From CAYURR01 sp964446745 (GTDB taxonomy: Bacteria > Bacillota > Clostridia > Lachnospirales > WQUN01): a DNA stretch of 36,785 nt. The translations under genes and the position numbers were made by a program. Positions 7,922-17,200 of the stretch are shown piece after piece (position 1 is the stretch's first letter; the number at the start of each line of letters is the position of its first letter). Where the stretch lies: assembly GCA_964446745.1 (NCBI GenBank), contig CAYURR010000005.1:1-36785 (forward strand), read 5' to 3'. The notes under the pieces were generated by a model that saw only the letters and a program-made list of their open reading frames with translations, was not told the origin of the DNA and did not search any database.

Positions 7922-8317
7922 GCGTTTCTCTTGACGCAATTCAAACTGCCGTTGCTTTTCTTCTTCTCGTTGTTTACGAGAACGAGATTTTCGTTCAAGT
8001 TTTCCTTGTTCCTTCTGAAGCTGTAGCGCTTGTTGTGCTTTTGTACCTATACCGGTATTTACTATCTGCTTGTTTATTAAACGCTGCATTCGCTTTGGGT
8101 TTATACGCTTTGGCGCTGTTGCAGCCATTTCAATGGATGGACTAAACCTAAATCTACTCCAATTGGCCAGCAAGAAGTCACAGACCTCATAATCCTTTGG
8201 CTCGGCTCCGAATGTGATTTTACAAACCTCATATAGCCCATTATACTCACGCTCATAAAGACCTATCCAAAATACGGAATTAAACAGAATAGTAAGCTTA
8301 GCTACAGTTGTACCCAT
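7898..8317 (-). CDS. yjdF: YjdF family protein (DUF2992)
   Basis: A 139-residue protein. The N-terminal part (VAKLTILFNSVFWIGLYER, FGAEPKDYEVCDFLL) matches the YjdF/DUF2992 family. The C-terminal third is a highly charged Lys/Arg/Glu/Gln helix (KLERKSRSRKQREEEKQRQF). The family's molecular role is unknown, but in Bacillota the gene is controlled by a riboswitch that binds azaaromatic compounds, so a role in handling or sensing toxic heterocycles is suspected. Here the leader carries such an RNA, and a perfect anti-Shine-Dalgarno sequence faces the AAAGGAGG site. A MATE drug-type exporter gene is divergent from it. Confidence 0.88.
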   Translation of the reverse strand: MGTTVAKLTILFNSVFWIGLYEREYNGLYEVCKITFGAEPKDYEVCDFLLANWSRFRFSPSIEMAATAPKRINPKRMQRLINKQIVNTGIGTKAQQALQLQKEQGKLERKSRSRKQREEEKQRQFELRQEKRKEKHRGH

Positions 8318-8325
8318 GGAAAACC

Positions 8326-8440
8326 CCTCCTTTAATGTTCTGATTGCAAAGAAGGGACAACCAAAGGAGGCAGGTTACTGACAACATCTCTGTTGCTCCC
8401 GGACTACCTACCGGGACGTGTTTTTATCTTTGCATCTTGC
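8326..8440 (-). promoter_or_regulatory. yjdF riboswitch (azaaromatic-binding RNA)
   Basis: The leader of yjdF folds as a compact aptamer when read on the minus strand. An 8-bp closing helix pairs TGCAAAGA (8427-8434) with TCTTTGCA (8345-8352). Inside it are TCCCGG/CCGGGA and a CAACA-GAGA-TGTTG hairpin. Next to the closing helix lies CCTCCTTT (8363-8370), an exact complement of the AAAGGAGG ribosome binding site (8326-8333). Ligand binding could thus switch access to the ribosome binding site, which implies control of translation. Identification rests on the position directly before a yjdF gene and on the structure; ligand identity is from knowledge of the class. Confidence 0.85.
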
Positions 8441-8449
8441 TACAACAAA

Positions 8450-8478
8450 AGCATACTGCAAAATATATACGAATTCAA
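8450..8478 (-). promoter_or_regulatory. Promoter of the yjdF riboswitch transcript
   Basis: On the minus strand TTGAAT (8473-8478) and TATGCT (8450-8455) are spaced by exactly 17 bp. Initiation about seven bases downstream would place the RNA 5' end just before the riboswitch closing helix. Confidence 0.6.
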
Positions 8479-8654
8479 CACCTGATCTAATAAAAAGTGT
8501 AAGCCCTAATCTGCGAATTTTTCTTGTAAAGGTGTTTTGTTCATGATAGATTAACGGTATATTCTAATTGAGTACATACGGTACTTGCTATGTATAGCTT
8601 ATTTTATGATGTCAAGCCATAAGGGCGATTCTGCGTAATGGCAAGAAAGGAACG
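8479..8654 (+). other. Intergenic leader of the MATE exporter gene
   Basis: No gene is seen here. The stretch is AT-rich and contains an inverted repeat, TACATA (8573-8578) with TATGTA (8589-8594), next to a TTGAGT hexamer at 8568-8573. A regulator site for the MATE gene is possible. No clear -10 at the usual spacing could be settled on. Confidence 0.3.
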
Positions 8655-10010
8655 GTGTTTGTAACTATGAACGACAAGCGCATAAAGGTATTGGGGGAGG
8701 CCCCTGTGGTCAAGGCCATTTTGCAAATGGCAATACCCGTCGTGCTCGGGATGATGGTGCAGGTATTGTACAACTTGGTGGATACTTTTTTCATCGGTAG
8801 GCTCGGCGACCCGAACCAGTTAGCGGCTGCAAACATTACCACGCCGGTGTTTATGATCATGATGTCTATCTCGGGTATCATCGGTACGGGTGCGGCATCG
8901 TACATCTCCCGCTGTCTCGGCGAGCAGGATTACGAGCGCGCTCACAAGACACTCTCGACCGGTGTTGCTATAGTTGTGGGATTGGGGATCATCGTTACGG
9001 TGCTGGGCTTGATCTGCATAACCCCGCTGATGAGGGCACTCGGTGCGAGCGAACAGACCCTGCCGTTTGCTCATGATTATTCATTTGTATTGTTGCTGGG
9101 CAGTATCCTGATCATGTGCAGCTTTACGTTTGGGCAGCTTTTGCGCAGCGAGGGGGCCGCTATGCCTTCAATTACCGGTATGGCGCTCGGTACGGTTACG
9201 AACATTATCTTAGACCCTATATTCATATTCGTGCTCGGCATGGGCATACGCGGCGCAGCGATAGCTACCGTACTGGGAAATGCGGTGGGGGTAGGGTACT
9301 ACATCTTTTATTATGCATCCGGCAAATCTACGGTAAAGATCTCCGTTCGAAACATCAGCGGCGACAGGAAAATTTGGGGACAGATATTTGGCATCGGTAC
9401 GCCGGCATCGGTCAGCCAGCTTTTAATGAGTGTCGCCATGATCATACTGAACAACTTGGCGGCATCCTACGGTGATGTGGTGGTGGCCGGGATGGGTGTC
9501 GCGAACAAGATCATGACGATCGGCACTTTTGTGTTCATGGGCTTCGCTGGTGGATGTCAGCCGCTTGTGGGCTACAACTACGGCGCAAAGAACTACCCGC
9601 GTGTCAATGAGGTAATAAAAAAGGCCATGCTGATGATGGTCAGCATTGGCCTTGTACTATTTGCTTTATTTGGTGTGTTTGCGAAGGGATTGATCGGAGT
9701 ATTCGCGAGCGATATGCCGCAGGTCGTGGACGAGGGCGTTCTAATCCTACGTGCGCTGATGTGGTCGCTGCTGTTCGTGGGTTCTCAGATGCTTGCCATG
9801 ACCACGGTGCAGGCGTTCGGTAAGGCAAAGGCCTCTCTGTTTCTGTCGGTAGCTCGGCAAGGGTTGTTCTTTATCCCTCTGTTATTTATATTGAACACGC
9901 TGTTTGGGTTTAGAGGTCTGATCTATGCGCAGCCGGTTTCGGATGCACTATCGCTAACGCTTTCTCTGACAGTGCTACGGTTTATCCTCACGAAAGCGGA
10001 GAAAGAATAA
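8655..10010 (+). CDS. MATE-family multidrug/sodium antiporter
   Basis: A polytopic protein of 451 residues with about twelve membrane segments in two MatE halves. The first half contains MVQVLYNLVDTFFIGRLGD, typical of the DinF/NorM superfamily, and the second contains GIGTPASVSQLLMSVAMIILNN. It should export cationic compounds in exchange for Na+ or H+. Translation may begin at the GTG at 8655, close to AAGGA, or at the ATG at 8667 (MNDKRIKVLGEAPV), where the family usually begins. It diverges from yjdF and converges with pgmB, overlapping that gene's 3' end by 23 bases. Substrate unknown. Confidence 0.9.
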   Translation: MFVTMNDKRIKVLGEAPVVKAILQMAIPVVLGMMVQVLYNLVDTFFIGRLGDPNQLAAANITTPVFMIMMSISGIIGTGAASYISRCLGEQDYERAHKTLSTGVAIVVGLGIIVTVLGLICITPLMRALGASEQTLPFAHDYSFVLLLGSILIMCSFTFGQLLRSEGAAMPSITGMALGTVTNIILDPIFIFVLGMGIRGAAIATVLGNAVGVGYYIFYYASGKSTVKISVRNISGDRKIWGQIFGIGTPASVSQLLMSVAMIILNNLAASYGDVVVAGMGVANKIMTIGTFVFMGFAGGCQPLVGYNYGAKNYPRVNEVIKKAMLMMVSIGLVLFALFGVFAKGLIGVFASDMPQVVDEGVLILRALMWSLLFVGSQMLAMTTVQAFGKAKASLFLSVARQGLFFIPLLFILNTLFGFRGLIYAQPVSDALSLTLSLTVLRFILTKAEKE

Positions 10011-10668
10011 AGTCCATCAGCTTTTTGATATCCTGAAAACCAGGTACCACGAGATCGGCCTCGTGCAGGATAAGCGGATCGCCGATTCCGACAACGGACA
10101 TCTTTGCGTTACGAGCGGCCTTGATGCCCTCGAACGCATCCTCAAATACCACGCATTGATCTGTCGGTATGCCGAGCTCTGTCGCCGAGTACAAAAATAC
10201 CTCGGGGTCGGGCTTGGCCTTTGCGACATTGTTTCCGTCGACGAGTACGTCGAACAGATCTGTAATATTTAAACGGCTAAGGATGATACCCGCGTTCTTG
10301 CTCACAGAGCCCAACGCGATCCTTAAGCCGTTTTCTTTTAGGGTTTTGATAAACGACTTTACACCGGGCAGAAGCTCGTCCTGTGTAATAGCGGATATGA
10401 GCTTGACATATTCGGTGTTCTTCTCGGTTGCAAGCTCGATCCTTTGGATCTCCGGCATGGAGCGTATCGCGGGGTCGTCACTCAGCGAGAGTACGATGTC
10501 CAGCGATGCCATACGGCTCACACCCTTTAGGCGCTCGTTATCGGCCTCTGTAAACCGGATGCCGAGCCGGTCGGCCATGGCCTTCCAGGCTATGAAGTGG
10601 TATCTTGCGGTATCGCATATCACACCGTCTAAGTCAAAAATAGCCAATTGAAACCTACTATTATTCAT
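9988..10668 (-). CDS. pgmB: Beta-phosphoglucomutase (HAD superfamily)
   Basis: The start at 10668 gives MNNSRFQLAIFDLDGVICD; longer in-frame extensions would run through the EamA gene and are rejected. In the 226-residue product, Asp12 is the nucleophile and Asp14 the acid/base of the DxDGV motif. The cap region RLKGVSRMASLDIVLS is characteristic of beta-phosphoglucomutase. Later HAD motifs are LGSVSKN, and KPDPEVFLYSA followed by VFEDAFEGIKAA. The enzyme interconverts beta-glucose 1-phosphate and glucose 6-phosphate through a bisphosphate intermediate, and so completes catabolism begun by the GH65 phosphorylase in the same gene run. Its start overlaps the EamA stop by eight bases (ATGAATAA). 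Its 3' end overlaps the convergent MATE gene by 23 bases. Confidence 0.92.
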   Translation of the reverse strand: MNNSRFQLAIFDLDGVICDTARYHFIAWKAMADRLGIRFTEADNERLKGVSRMASLDIVLSLSDDPAIRSMPEIQRIELATEKNTEYVKLISAITQDELLPGVKSFIKTLKENGLRIALGSVSKNAGIILSRLNITDLFDVLVDGNNVAKAKPDPEVFLYSATELGIPTDQCVVFEDAFEGIKAARNAKMSVVGIGDPLILHEADLVVPGFQDIKKLMDFILSPLS

Positions 10669-11560
10669 GATGGGCTTCGCCCTCCTTTGAAAGAATAACG
10701 GACAATATAATGATCGCGCCGCCGATAGCCATGTTGATGGTCGCGGATTCAAAACCGAATAGAACCGAGAAGCACGCGCCGAACACACCCTCGAGCGAAA
10801 GTAGGATCGCAGCCTGTGACGATGATGTATGCTTCTGCCCATAGGTCTCGAGCAGGTAACACAGGAACGTGCTGACCACGCCCAAATACAGCACAGGCAA
10901 TAGTCCTGCGGAAAAGTCGACCTGCGAAATGGTATTGATCTCGAATATGCCAAAGTAGATCAGAGACAATACTGCAGCCGTGGCCATCTGCAGAAGCAAC
11001 AGCGGTTTTAGCGGGATAGATTTTGCCACGATGTCGAGATATGCGATATGTACCGCGAACAGTACCGCGCAGAGCAGTGTAAGGATATCGCCGAGATTGA
11101 AGCTGATCCCCGAGCCCGGCACATAGGTGAGCACGATCATACCCGCGAGGCACAGTGCCGTGAGCACAAAAGCGCGTACCTTAGGGCGCTTTCTCAGCAG
11201 TATCCAGCTTGCAAACGGAACCAGGATCACATAGACGGCGGTGATCAAGGAATTGTTCGATGGGGTGGTGAAACGGAGGCCGACGGTCTGTGCGAGAAAC
11301 GAGACAAATAGCAGCGCGCCGGCCATTACGCCGCGTATTAGGTCGGCTTTGTTTACCTTAAAAGCTTCTTTGCGAAAGAAGATACCGATGATCAGTGTCG
11401 CGAGCGTAAAACGCGTAGCCATGATAAAGCCCGCACCGAAATTTGCATTTATAGCGTTCTGGGCGGCGATAAAGCCGCCGCCCCACAGTAACGATGCAAA
11501 TATCAGTGCGGACATAGCCAGAAATTTAGTACGTTTGTTGTCTGTCCTTGTGTCCTTCAT
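10661..11560 (-). CDS. EamA/DMT-family transporter
   Basis: A 299-residue protein with about ten membrane helices in two EamA repeats. The first half includes SALIFASLLWGGGFIAAQNAI, truncated here as ALIFASLLWGGGFIAAQ, and the second ends with SSSQAAILLSLEGVFGACFSV, both typical of drug/metabolite transporters. The substrate cannot be read from sequence. It lies 11 bases after the GH65 stop and overlaps pgmB, so it belongs to the sugar operon and may move a sugar or a by-product. Confidence 0.85.
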   Translation of the reverse strand: MKDTRTDNKRTKFLAMSALIFASLLWGGGFIAAQNAINANFGAGFIMATRFTLATLIIGIFFRKEAFKVNKADLIRGVMAGALLFVSFLAQTVGLRFTTPSNNSLITAVYVILVPFASWILLRKRPKVRAFVLTALCLAGMIVLTYVPGSGISFNLGDILTLLCAVLFAVHIAYLDIVAKSIPLKPLLLLQMATAAVLSLIYFGIFEINTISQVDFSAGLLPVLYLGVVSTFLCYLLETYGQKHTSSSQAAILLSLEGVFGACFSVLFGFESATINMAIGGAIIILSVILSKEGEAHHE

Positions 11561-11571
11561 CTAATCTGTCC

Positions 11572-13911
11572 TTATCTGATAACGCGTTCGGCGTTATTAA
11601 TTAAAATTGTGAGCGGCTCGCCCGAGAGCAATTCCACGTCTACGTTATTTCTATCTTTCTCACCCGATGTAATATTTATCTTCATCAAGCGTCCGTTGAA
11701 CCAAAGCTTGAATGTAATGTGATCCCATTTCTCCGGCAGGCTCGGGTCTATGCAAAGCATGGAGTTATGATTGATGCTCACGCCGCCAAAGCCGAATACG
11801 AGCACCTTCCAGACACCACCCGCGTTTGCGGCATGTATGCCCTCGCGTGTGTTGTGCTGCAGATCATTGAGGTCGATATACGCCGCGCGGCGCAGATATT
11901 TGTATGCCATATCCGTACGGCCTACACGCAGCCCCATGATCGAGTAGATACTCGGTGACAATGACGAGCCATGCAATGTGCGCTTCTCGTAATAGTCGTA
12001 ATTCACACGTTGGGTCTCCGAATCAAAGCGATCTCCCAGCAGATACATGAGCATAACGACATCGGCTTGTTTGATCAGCGTTGTCTTGCGCACGGACATC
12101 TCCTTCAGGATCGCGGGCCTAACGGGCATGTCGTTTTCATTATATTTCTCGATCACTACGTCGAGATAATCCGTAAAATATCCCTCGAACTGCTCGAACA
12201 GCTTGCCGTCCTTTGCCATCGGCAGATACACATGATCATGCACATGCCGCCAGAACGAGAGCTCCTCGTCTGTGATCGTAAGCTTAGCGACTAGCTCCGC
12301 ATAGCGCTCGGGGTAAGTAGCCTTTAACAGGTCGATGATCTCGAACCCGAGCTCGATGGAGTACATAGCAAGATAATTTGTATAGCAATTATTGTTTACT
12401 GGCTCGTGCCACTCGTCGGGCCCCGTAACCTGTGTGATTTCGTAGTGCTGCTTTGCTTCGTTATACTCAAAGCGTGTGCTCCAGAAACGTGCGGTCTCTA
12501 AGATGATCTCCGCACCCTTGTCGAGCATGAATCCGATGTCGCCGGTCGCTTTGAAATATTTATATAAGCCCACCGCGACGGCCGCCGTGATATGGTGCTC
12601 ATACTGCGCAACATAACAGCGATAGCAACTGCCGTCCGGCATGATCGTCCAATCCGGGCATTCCTCATCACCTGTATCGGCAGATTCCCATGGATACTTA
12701 GCACCCTTGTAGCCGTTGTCGGCGGCATTTCTGCGTGCCGCATCGAGCAGGAAGTAGCGGTAAGATACGAGATTACGCGCGGTCTCTGGGAACACATGCG
12801 TAAAGAACGGCAACATGAACAGTTCCGTATCCCAGAATGCGTGTCCACCGTATTCCTCGCCGTGCAGAAGCTTCGCGCCCACGTTTACATGGCTGTCGTG
12901 CTCGCTGCCTGTGGACATGAGTTGATAGATATTGAAACGTATCACGCGGTTTAGTTCGAAGTCGTTGCCTATGTCGATATCAGCCATATCCCACATCTTG
13001 GCGTATACAGATGTATGCTGCTCGAGCTCTGTGTCGATCGTCGTATGATCGAGATGCTCCATACCCGTTAGCACCGCGTGCTTAATGGGCTTTGAATATT
13101 TGCCGTCGAAATCCCGCTCCGCATAGATGCTCATGATCTTATGTATCTCGATTGTCTCGTTTTGTTTTAGGTCGCAGTCACAAAACTCTACGGCCTGCTC
13201 GCCAAAGCGGGAGTACATGCGGTTCTTGCGGATGTTATTGCCCGATGCGTCGCAAAGCAATACGCGCGTGCCGATGCCCACATGCTGTCCGAAGTCACGT
13301 GTCTTTACCTCCACATAGATCCCGTCGCTTGCGTCCGCGTTCTCTACAAGCTCCGTGTGCTTGACCTTAAAGCGTGGCGCATCAGCGAAGTTTAATACGC
13401 TCGCGTCGATGATGCTCTCGCATTCCAATATGCCGTCATAGTTCAGCGCCGTCACAAACATCTTGATCGCACCGAAATGTACATTGCTGCGGCTAAGAAA
13501 GCGCATGGTCTCAATCCGTGTCTCGTTGCCCCAACGGTCTTTTACGACCATGTGGCGATAGAGGACGGATTTTTTCATATCCAGCACACGCGAGAACGAT
13601 AGTATCTCGGAGCGGTCGACTCCCAGAAGCTCCTTGTTTACATATAACTTCGTCGGAAGCCAATTCGGCAGGTTCGCGAGCTCGCGCATAAAGGTCTCAG
13701 ACTTGTCGAACACACCGTTTATAAACGTACAGGGTAATTCGATATGACTGCCTTCCTCAAACGCGCCACGCACGCCCATGTAGCCGTTGGCCATCGCGAA
13801 TACGCTCTCGTACTGTAGATTTTTTGAAATGTCGTATGTTTCTTGCTCGATCAGGTACGCTTCGTCGCTTATCAGAGCACGAATATGGGGTGAAAAAAAT
13901 TCTGCTTTCAT
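11572..13911 (-). CDS. GH65 family disaccharide phosphorylase
   Basis: Translation starts at the ATG at 13911 (MKAEFFSPHIRALIS), with AAAGGAGG eight bases upstream. The 779-residue length fits GH65. The N-terminal beta-sandwich includes YESVFAMANGYMGVRG. The (alpha/alpha)6 barrel holds the catalytic region GPDEWHEPVNNN (Glu500 and Glu503 lie in it). HGSSLSPSIYS and HNTREGIHAANAGGVW bind phosphate and sugar in the family. GH65 enzymes split alpha-glucosides with phosphate to give beta-glucose 1-phosphate, which the nearby pgmB would use. The DEWHE motif resembles kojibiose/nigerose-type more than trehalase-type members, but the exact linkage is not certain. Its ATG shares one base with the upstream GH2 stop codon, so translation is coupled. 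Confidence 0.88.
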   Translation of the reverse strand: MKAEFFSPHIRALISDEAYLIEQETYDISKNLQYESVFAMANGYMGVRGAFEEGSHIELPCTFINGVFDKSETFMRELANLPNWLPTKLYVNKELLGVDRSEILSFSRVLDMKKSVLYRHMVVKDRWGNETRIETMRFLSRSNVHFGAIKMFVTALNYDGILECESIIDASVLNFADAPRFKVKHTELVENADASDGIYVEVKTRDFGQHVGIGTRVLLCDASGNNIRKNRMYSRFGEQAVEFCDCDLKQNETIEIHKIMSIYAERDFDGKYSKPIKHAVLTGMEHLDHTTIDTELEQHTSVYAKMWDMADIDIGNDFELNRVIRFNIYQLMSTGSEHDSHVNVGAKLLHGEEYGGHAFWDTELFMLPFFTHVFPETARNLVSYRYFLLDAARRNAADNGYKGAKYPWESADTGDEECPDWTIMPDGSCYRCYVAQYEHHITAAVAVGLYKYFKATGDIGFMLDKGAEIILETARFWSTRFEYNEAKQHYEITQVTGPDEWHEPVNNNCYTNYLAMYSIELGFEIIDLLKATYPERYAELVAKLTITDEELSFWRHVHDHVYLPMAKDGKLFEQFEGYFTDYLDVVIEKYNENDMPVRPAILKEMSVRKTTLIKQADVVMLMYLLGDRFDSETQRVNYDYYEKRTLHGSSLSPSIYSIMGLRVGRTDMAYKYLRRAAYIDLNDLQHNTREGIHAANAGGVWKVLVFGFGGVSINHNSMLCIDPSLPEKWDHITFKLWFNGRLMKINITSGEKDRNNVDVELLSGEPLTILINNAERVIR

Positions 13912-16900
13912 CAGATATACCTCCTTTGTGCACAAGCGGCCACGGCCTCTGAAACGGCCTCCGGGTCACCACTTGCTGTAAACGGCCTTATATCATATGT
14001 AAACTCAAAGTCCTCGAACTTTAATTTGTATTTCTCCAACACATCCTGACCGCAGCTGTTCGTGCCCAAGCCGTTTTGCGCATAGTCCAGATGTAATATG
14101 GTATATGGACTGTGGACAAGCTCGTTCATATGCTTCGCTGCATCTAAGGCCTGTGGGTTGTAGCTGTGCAAACCGACATTGAATGTGCTGTCGGAGGTGA
14201 TGAACAGGCCGCTCGCTGATGAACCCGCGTCATAGCCATATACCGCCGCGTAACGCACATCGGAGCGGTTGCCGTTTTCCTGCGGAAACGGGTAGGGGGT
14301 ATGCATTTCATCTATGCCCAACGCGTAACCATCGATAAGCCCTGCGCATTTGCTGTCCGGATAGGACTCGCCGTGTCCGCGCCCGTAGTAGTAGATTTCT
14401 TGTATATCCTTGCTCAAGCCTATCTGCAGACCGATACGCGGCAGGTAATCCGGTGCGTTGAACAACTCATTCACGCGCTTGCCCCGTACGTTTAAGACGA
14501 TCTCGCCATTTTTATGTATGCGGTAATTGTAAGTGATGTCGTAACCGAAAGCCTGCGAGACCGGCGCGTTGCGTTCCTCTATAGTGATATCTATGCCAAA
14601 ATCGGTCTCGTTCCAGCGGAATACTTTGTTGCGCGGATAGAACATATGCATGAAATACTTTTGCTTCATGTCCTCGAGACGATACATGTCGTTATCGATT
14701 GGCGCGCGCCAGAACTGCATCTTGATACCGTCAGCGATAACCGTGCGCGGGGATCCTAAGGTGCACTCATAGGTCTTCGGATAGCCCTTGACAGTGTCGA
14801 AGGTAATATTGAAATCCTTACCCTCTATGCGCAACTCGTTTCTGGATTGTTGAATTTTCAGATCCGCATCGTCACTGTCTCGAGTGGAAATGACCCTCTG
14901 ATACATCGGCAGCTTAAAATCCTCATACGCGACCTCGTGATCGGCTTCGGCCCAGACGCGTTGGCTTTTGAGCACGCAGGAACAATGGACGTGGTATTCG
15001 GTGTTAGGTTGAATATCTATGCTGTATGGGATACTCAGAACTGCCTCGGTGCGTGGTTGGATACCATCGAGGGACAATTCGCCCTCGCTGATGACCTGTG
15101 CGTTTGCCTTGATGCTGTATCTGAGTGTGAAATCCGACAGATCAATGAAGTCGTAATCGTTTTTTACAGTGACGGATAGCGAGCCGGTGTTTGGCATAGT
15201 GTCGGCAACCTTTGCAGTATCAGCGAAGGACAATCGGATCGGTTGTATGACCTTCTTGTACTCGAGCATACCGGGGCCGATGGTTCTGTCCGGGAACACG
15301 AGACCGTCCATACAGAAGTTTGAATTATTCGGATAATCGCCGTAGTCACCGCCGTATTTGTAGAACACGCGCCCATTTTCATCATAGCATCGTATCCCGT
15401 GATCGCATAGCTCCCAGACGAAGCCGCCCTGCATACGTTCGTTCGCGTTGAACAGCTCGTAATAATCCACGAGCGCGCCGGGGCCGTTGCCCATTGCGTG
15501 TGCAAACTCGCATATGATATGCGGCTTGTGGTGCTGTTGGGCACCTATGATGTCCATGCGCTTCATGTTGCTGTACATCGTGCTGTATATGTCCGTGATC
15601 GTCGCGTCGCGGTCTCCCTCGTAGTGGATCAGTCGTGTCGCGTCTATCTGCCGCATGGCCTCGGCCATCTTGTAGAAATTGGAGCCCATGCCCGATTCGT
15701 TGCCGAGCGACCAGATGATCACGCAGGGGTTGTTCTTGTCTGTATGAACCATACGCGTACCGCGTTCGATATACGCAAGGCTCCAGAGGCTGCTGTTTGT
15801 TATTTGGTTGTAGTTGTTTATCCATTCGAAGCCGTGGCACTCGAGATCAGCTTCCTCGATGACATAGAGCCCGTAGCGGTTACATAGCTCGTAGAAATAT
15901 GGGTGGTTTGGGTAATGCGAGGTGCGTACAGCGTTGATGTTGTGGCGCTTCATGATCAAGATATCGTTTTCCATCGACTCAAATGTCACAGTGCGGCCGT
16001 TGTCGCAGTCAAAGTCGTGTCTGTTTACACCGTATAGCATGATCTTCTTGCCGTTTATATAAAAGTTGTTGTCGTCGCAGGTTATCTGTCTGAAGCCGAT
16101 CGCGAGTGGTACTTCCTGTTCGCCGAATTCGGAGCACAGCGTAACAGTCAGCGTATACAGGTTAGGGGTTTCGGCGGTCCAGTGAAGCGGATGCTCTACA
16201 TACAGGCTCATGCTGTGCGTTGAAATGCCCGTTGCCCCGTCCGTATGGTTATCGATCTCTTTTAATGTGCCGATGCATTGCCCATTGGCATCATACAAAC
16301 GCGCCTCATAGCGGTACATAGCACGCGCGGAGGGATCGCGGTTTTCGGCATGGGATTTAATAGACAGCTCGAGATCGAGCGTCGCGTTTGTATATGTAGC
16401 ATCAAATGTTGTTTTCGCAAATAAATCGCAGATGTAAACTCCGGGCACGCTAATTATCTCTACGTCACGGAAGATGCCCGAAAACCACCACATGTCCTGA
16501 TCCTCGAGATATGTACCGTCCGACCATTTGTAGACCATCACAGTGATCTCATTTTCGCCGTCTGCTAAGAAATTGGTAATATCGAACTCGGCGAGCTGCC
16601 TGCTCACCTTTGAAAACCCTGCGAAATGCCCGTTTATCCAGAAATGGTATGCCGAATCCACGCCATAAAAACGTATGATCTGTCGGTCGCTTGTGTTTTT
16701 TATATCGATTGTAAAGCTGCGCTTATATACCCCCGTTGGGTTTTCCTTGGGCACAAACGGAGGGTCCACATGAAACGGATATAAAAGATCCGCATAAATC
16801 ATCTGATCATAGCCCTTGAGCTGCCAGCAGGACGGAACCGTTATGCTGTCCCACTTTGCTGTATCAAAGCCTTTTTCATGGACGCATTCAGGTACATATT

Positions 16901-17036
16901 CCGGTGCGTCCGCATAAAAAAAACGCCATTCGCCGTTCAAACACACACGGCTCTGCGAATATTGTCTATCATTTATGTAAGCCCGCGCGGGCATCCTGTT
17001 TATCCCCTGTACCGAGGGGTTTTCATAATCACGCAT
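13911..17036 (-). CDS. GH2 beta-galactosidase (LacZ type)
   Basis: The start at 17036 (MRDYENPSVQGINRMP) has GGGGAGG six bases upstream; a longer form would begin in the repeat-flanking sequence. The 1041-residue length is that of full five-domain LacZ. The order is sugar-binding jelly roll, two immunoglobulin-like domains flanking a TIM barrel, and a C-terminal Bgal_small_N supersandwich. The acid/base is Glu447 in SLGNESGMGSN and the nucleophile Glu510 in ICEFAHAMGNGPG; the YGVNRHDFD and HYPNHPYFYELC motifs are also intact. No signal peptide, so it works in the cytoplasm on imported oligosaccharides. It is coupled to GH65 by a TGATG overlap. A palindromic repeat separates it from the transporter genes upstream. 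Confidence 0.9.
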   Translation of the reverse strand: MRDYENPSVQGINRMPARAYINDRQYSQSRVCLNGEWRFFYADAPEYVPECVHEKGFDTAKWDSITVPSCWQLKGYDQMIYADLLYPFHVDPPFVPKENPTGVYKRSFTIDIKNTSDRQIIRFYGVDSAYHFWINGHFAGFSKVSRQLAEFDITNFLADGENEITVMVYKWSDGTYLEDQDMWWFSGIFRDVEIISVPGVYICDLFAKTTFDATYTNATLDLELSIKSHAENRDPSARAMYRYEARLYDANGQCIGTLKEIDNHTDGATGISTHSMSLYVEHPLHWTAETPNLYTLTVTLCSEFGEQEVPLAIGFRQITCDDNNFYINGKKIMLYGVNRHDFDCDNGRTVTFESMENDILIMKRHNINAVRTSHYPNHPYFYELCNRYGLYVIEEADLECHGFEWINNYNQITNSSLWSLAYIERGTRMVHTDKNNPCVIIWSLGNESGMGSNFYKMAEAMRQIDATRLIHYEGDRDATITDIYSTMYSNMKRMDIIGAQQHHKPHIICEFAHAMGNGPGALVDYYELFNANERMQGGFVWELCDHGIRCYDENGRVFYKYGGDYGDYPNNSNFCMDGLVFPDRTIGPGMLEYKKVIQPIRLSFADTAKVADTMPNTGSLSVTVKNDYDFIDLSDFTLRYSIKANAQVISEGELSLDGIQPRTEAVLSIPYSIDIQPNTEYHVHCSCVLKSQRVWAEADHEVAYEDFKLPMYQRVISTRDSDDADLKIQQSRNELRIEGKDFNITFDTVKGYPKTYECTLGSPRTVIADGIKMQFWRAPIDNDMYRLEDMKQKYFMHMFYPRNKVFRWNETDFGIDITIEERNAPVSQAFGYDITYNYRIHKNGEIVLNVRGKRVNELFNAPDYLPRIGLQIGLSKDIQEIYYYGRGHGESYPDSKCAGLIDGYALGIDEMHTPYPFPQENGNRSDVRYAAVYGYDAGSSASGLFITSDSTFNVGLHSYNPQALDAAKHMNELVHSPYTILHLDYAQNGLGTNSCGQDVLEKYKLKFEDFEFTYDIRPFTASGDPEAVSEAVAACAQRRYI

Positions 17037-17079
17037 GGCGTTCCTCCCCAAAAATAAAGATAATATAAAAATAAAATCT

Positions 17080-17182
17080 TTACCACGGATTTTCACGGAT
17101 TAAGATCGGATTTACACGGATTTGAATTAAATAAATTAATCATCCGTGTAAATCCTTTTATATCCGTGTAAATCCGTGGTAA
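17080..17182. repeat. Palindromic CACGGAT repeat, copy 1
   Basis: A 103-bp near-perfect palindrome between the sugar-binding protein stop and the GH2 start. It begins TTACCACGGATTTTCACGG and ends AATCCGTGGTAA. Each arm contains three spaced CGGAT blocks that pair with ATCCG blocks in the other arm around an AT-rich centre near 17130. It would form a long hairpin and may limit read-through from the ABC genes into GH2. It belongs to the same family as the copies at 26302-26450 and 32751-32846. Confidence 0.85.
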
Positions 17183-17200
17183 TATTTTTCTATTCGAATC

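Noticed and set aside
10669..10953. N-terminal extension of the beta-phosphoglucomutase frame
   Set aside because: It lies inside the EamA coding region in another frame, and a normal HAD protein begins at 10668.
15164..15887. Overlapping open frames on both strands inside the GH2 gene
   Set aside because: They are shadows of a long conserved enzyme gene, lacking ribosome binding sites and domains.
17080..17182. CRISPR array from repeated CACGGAT blocks
   Set aside because: The blocks are arranged as a palindrome, with unequal short spacing and no constant-length spacers.
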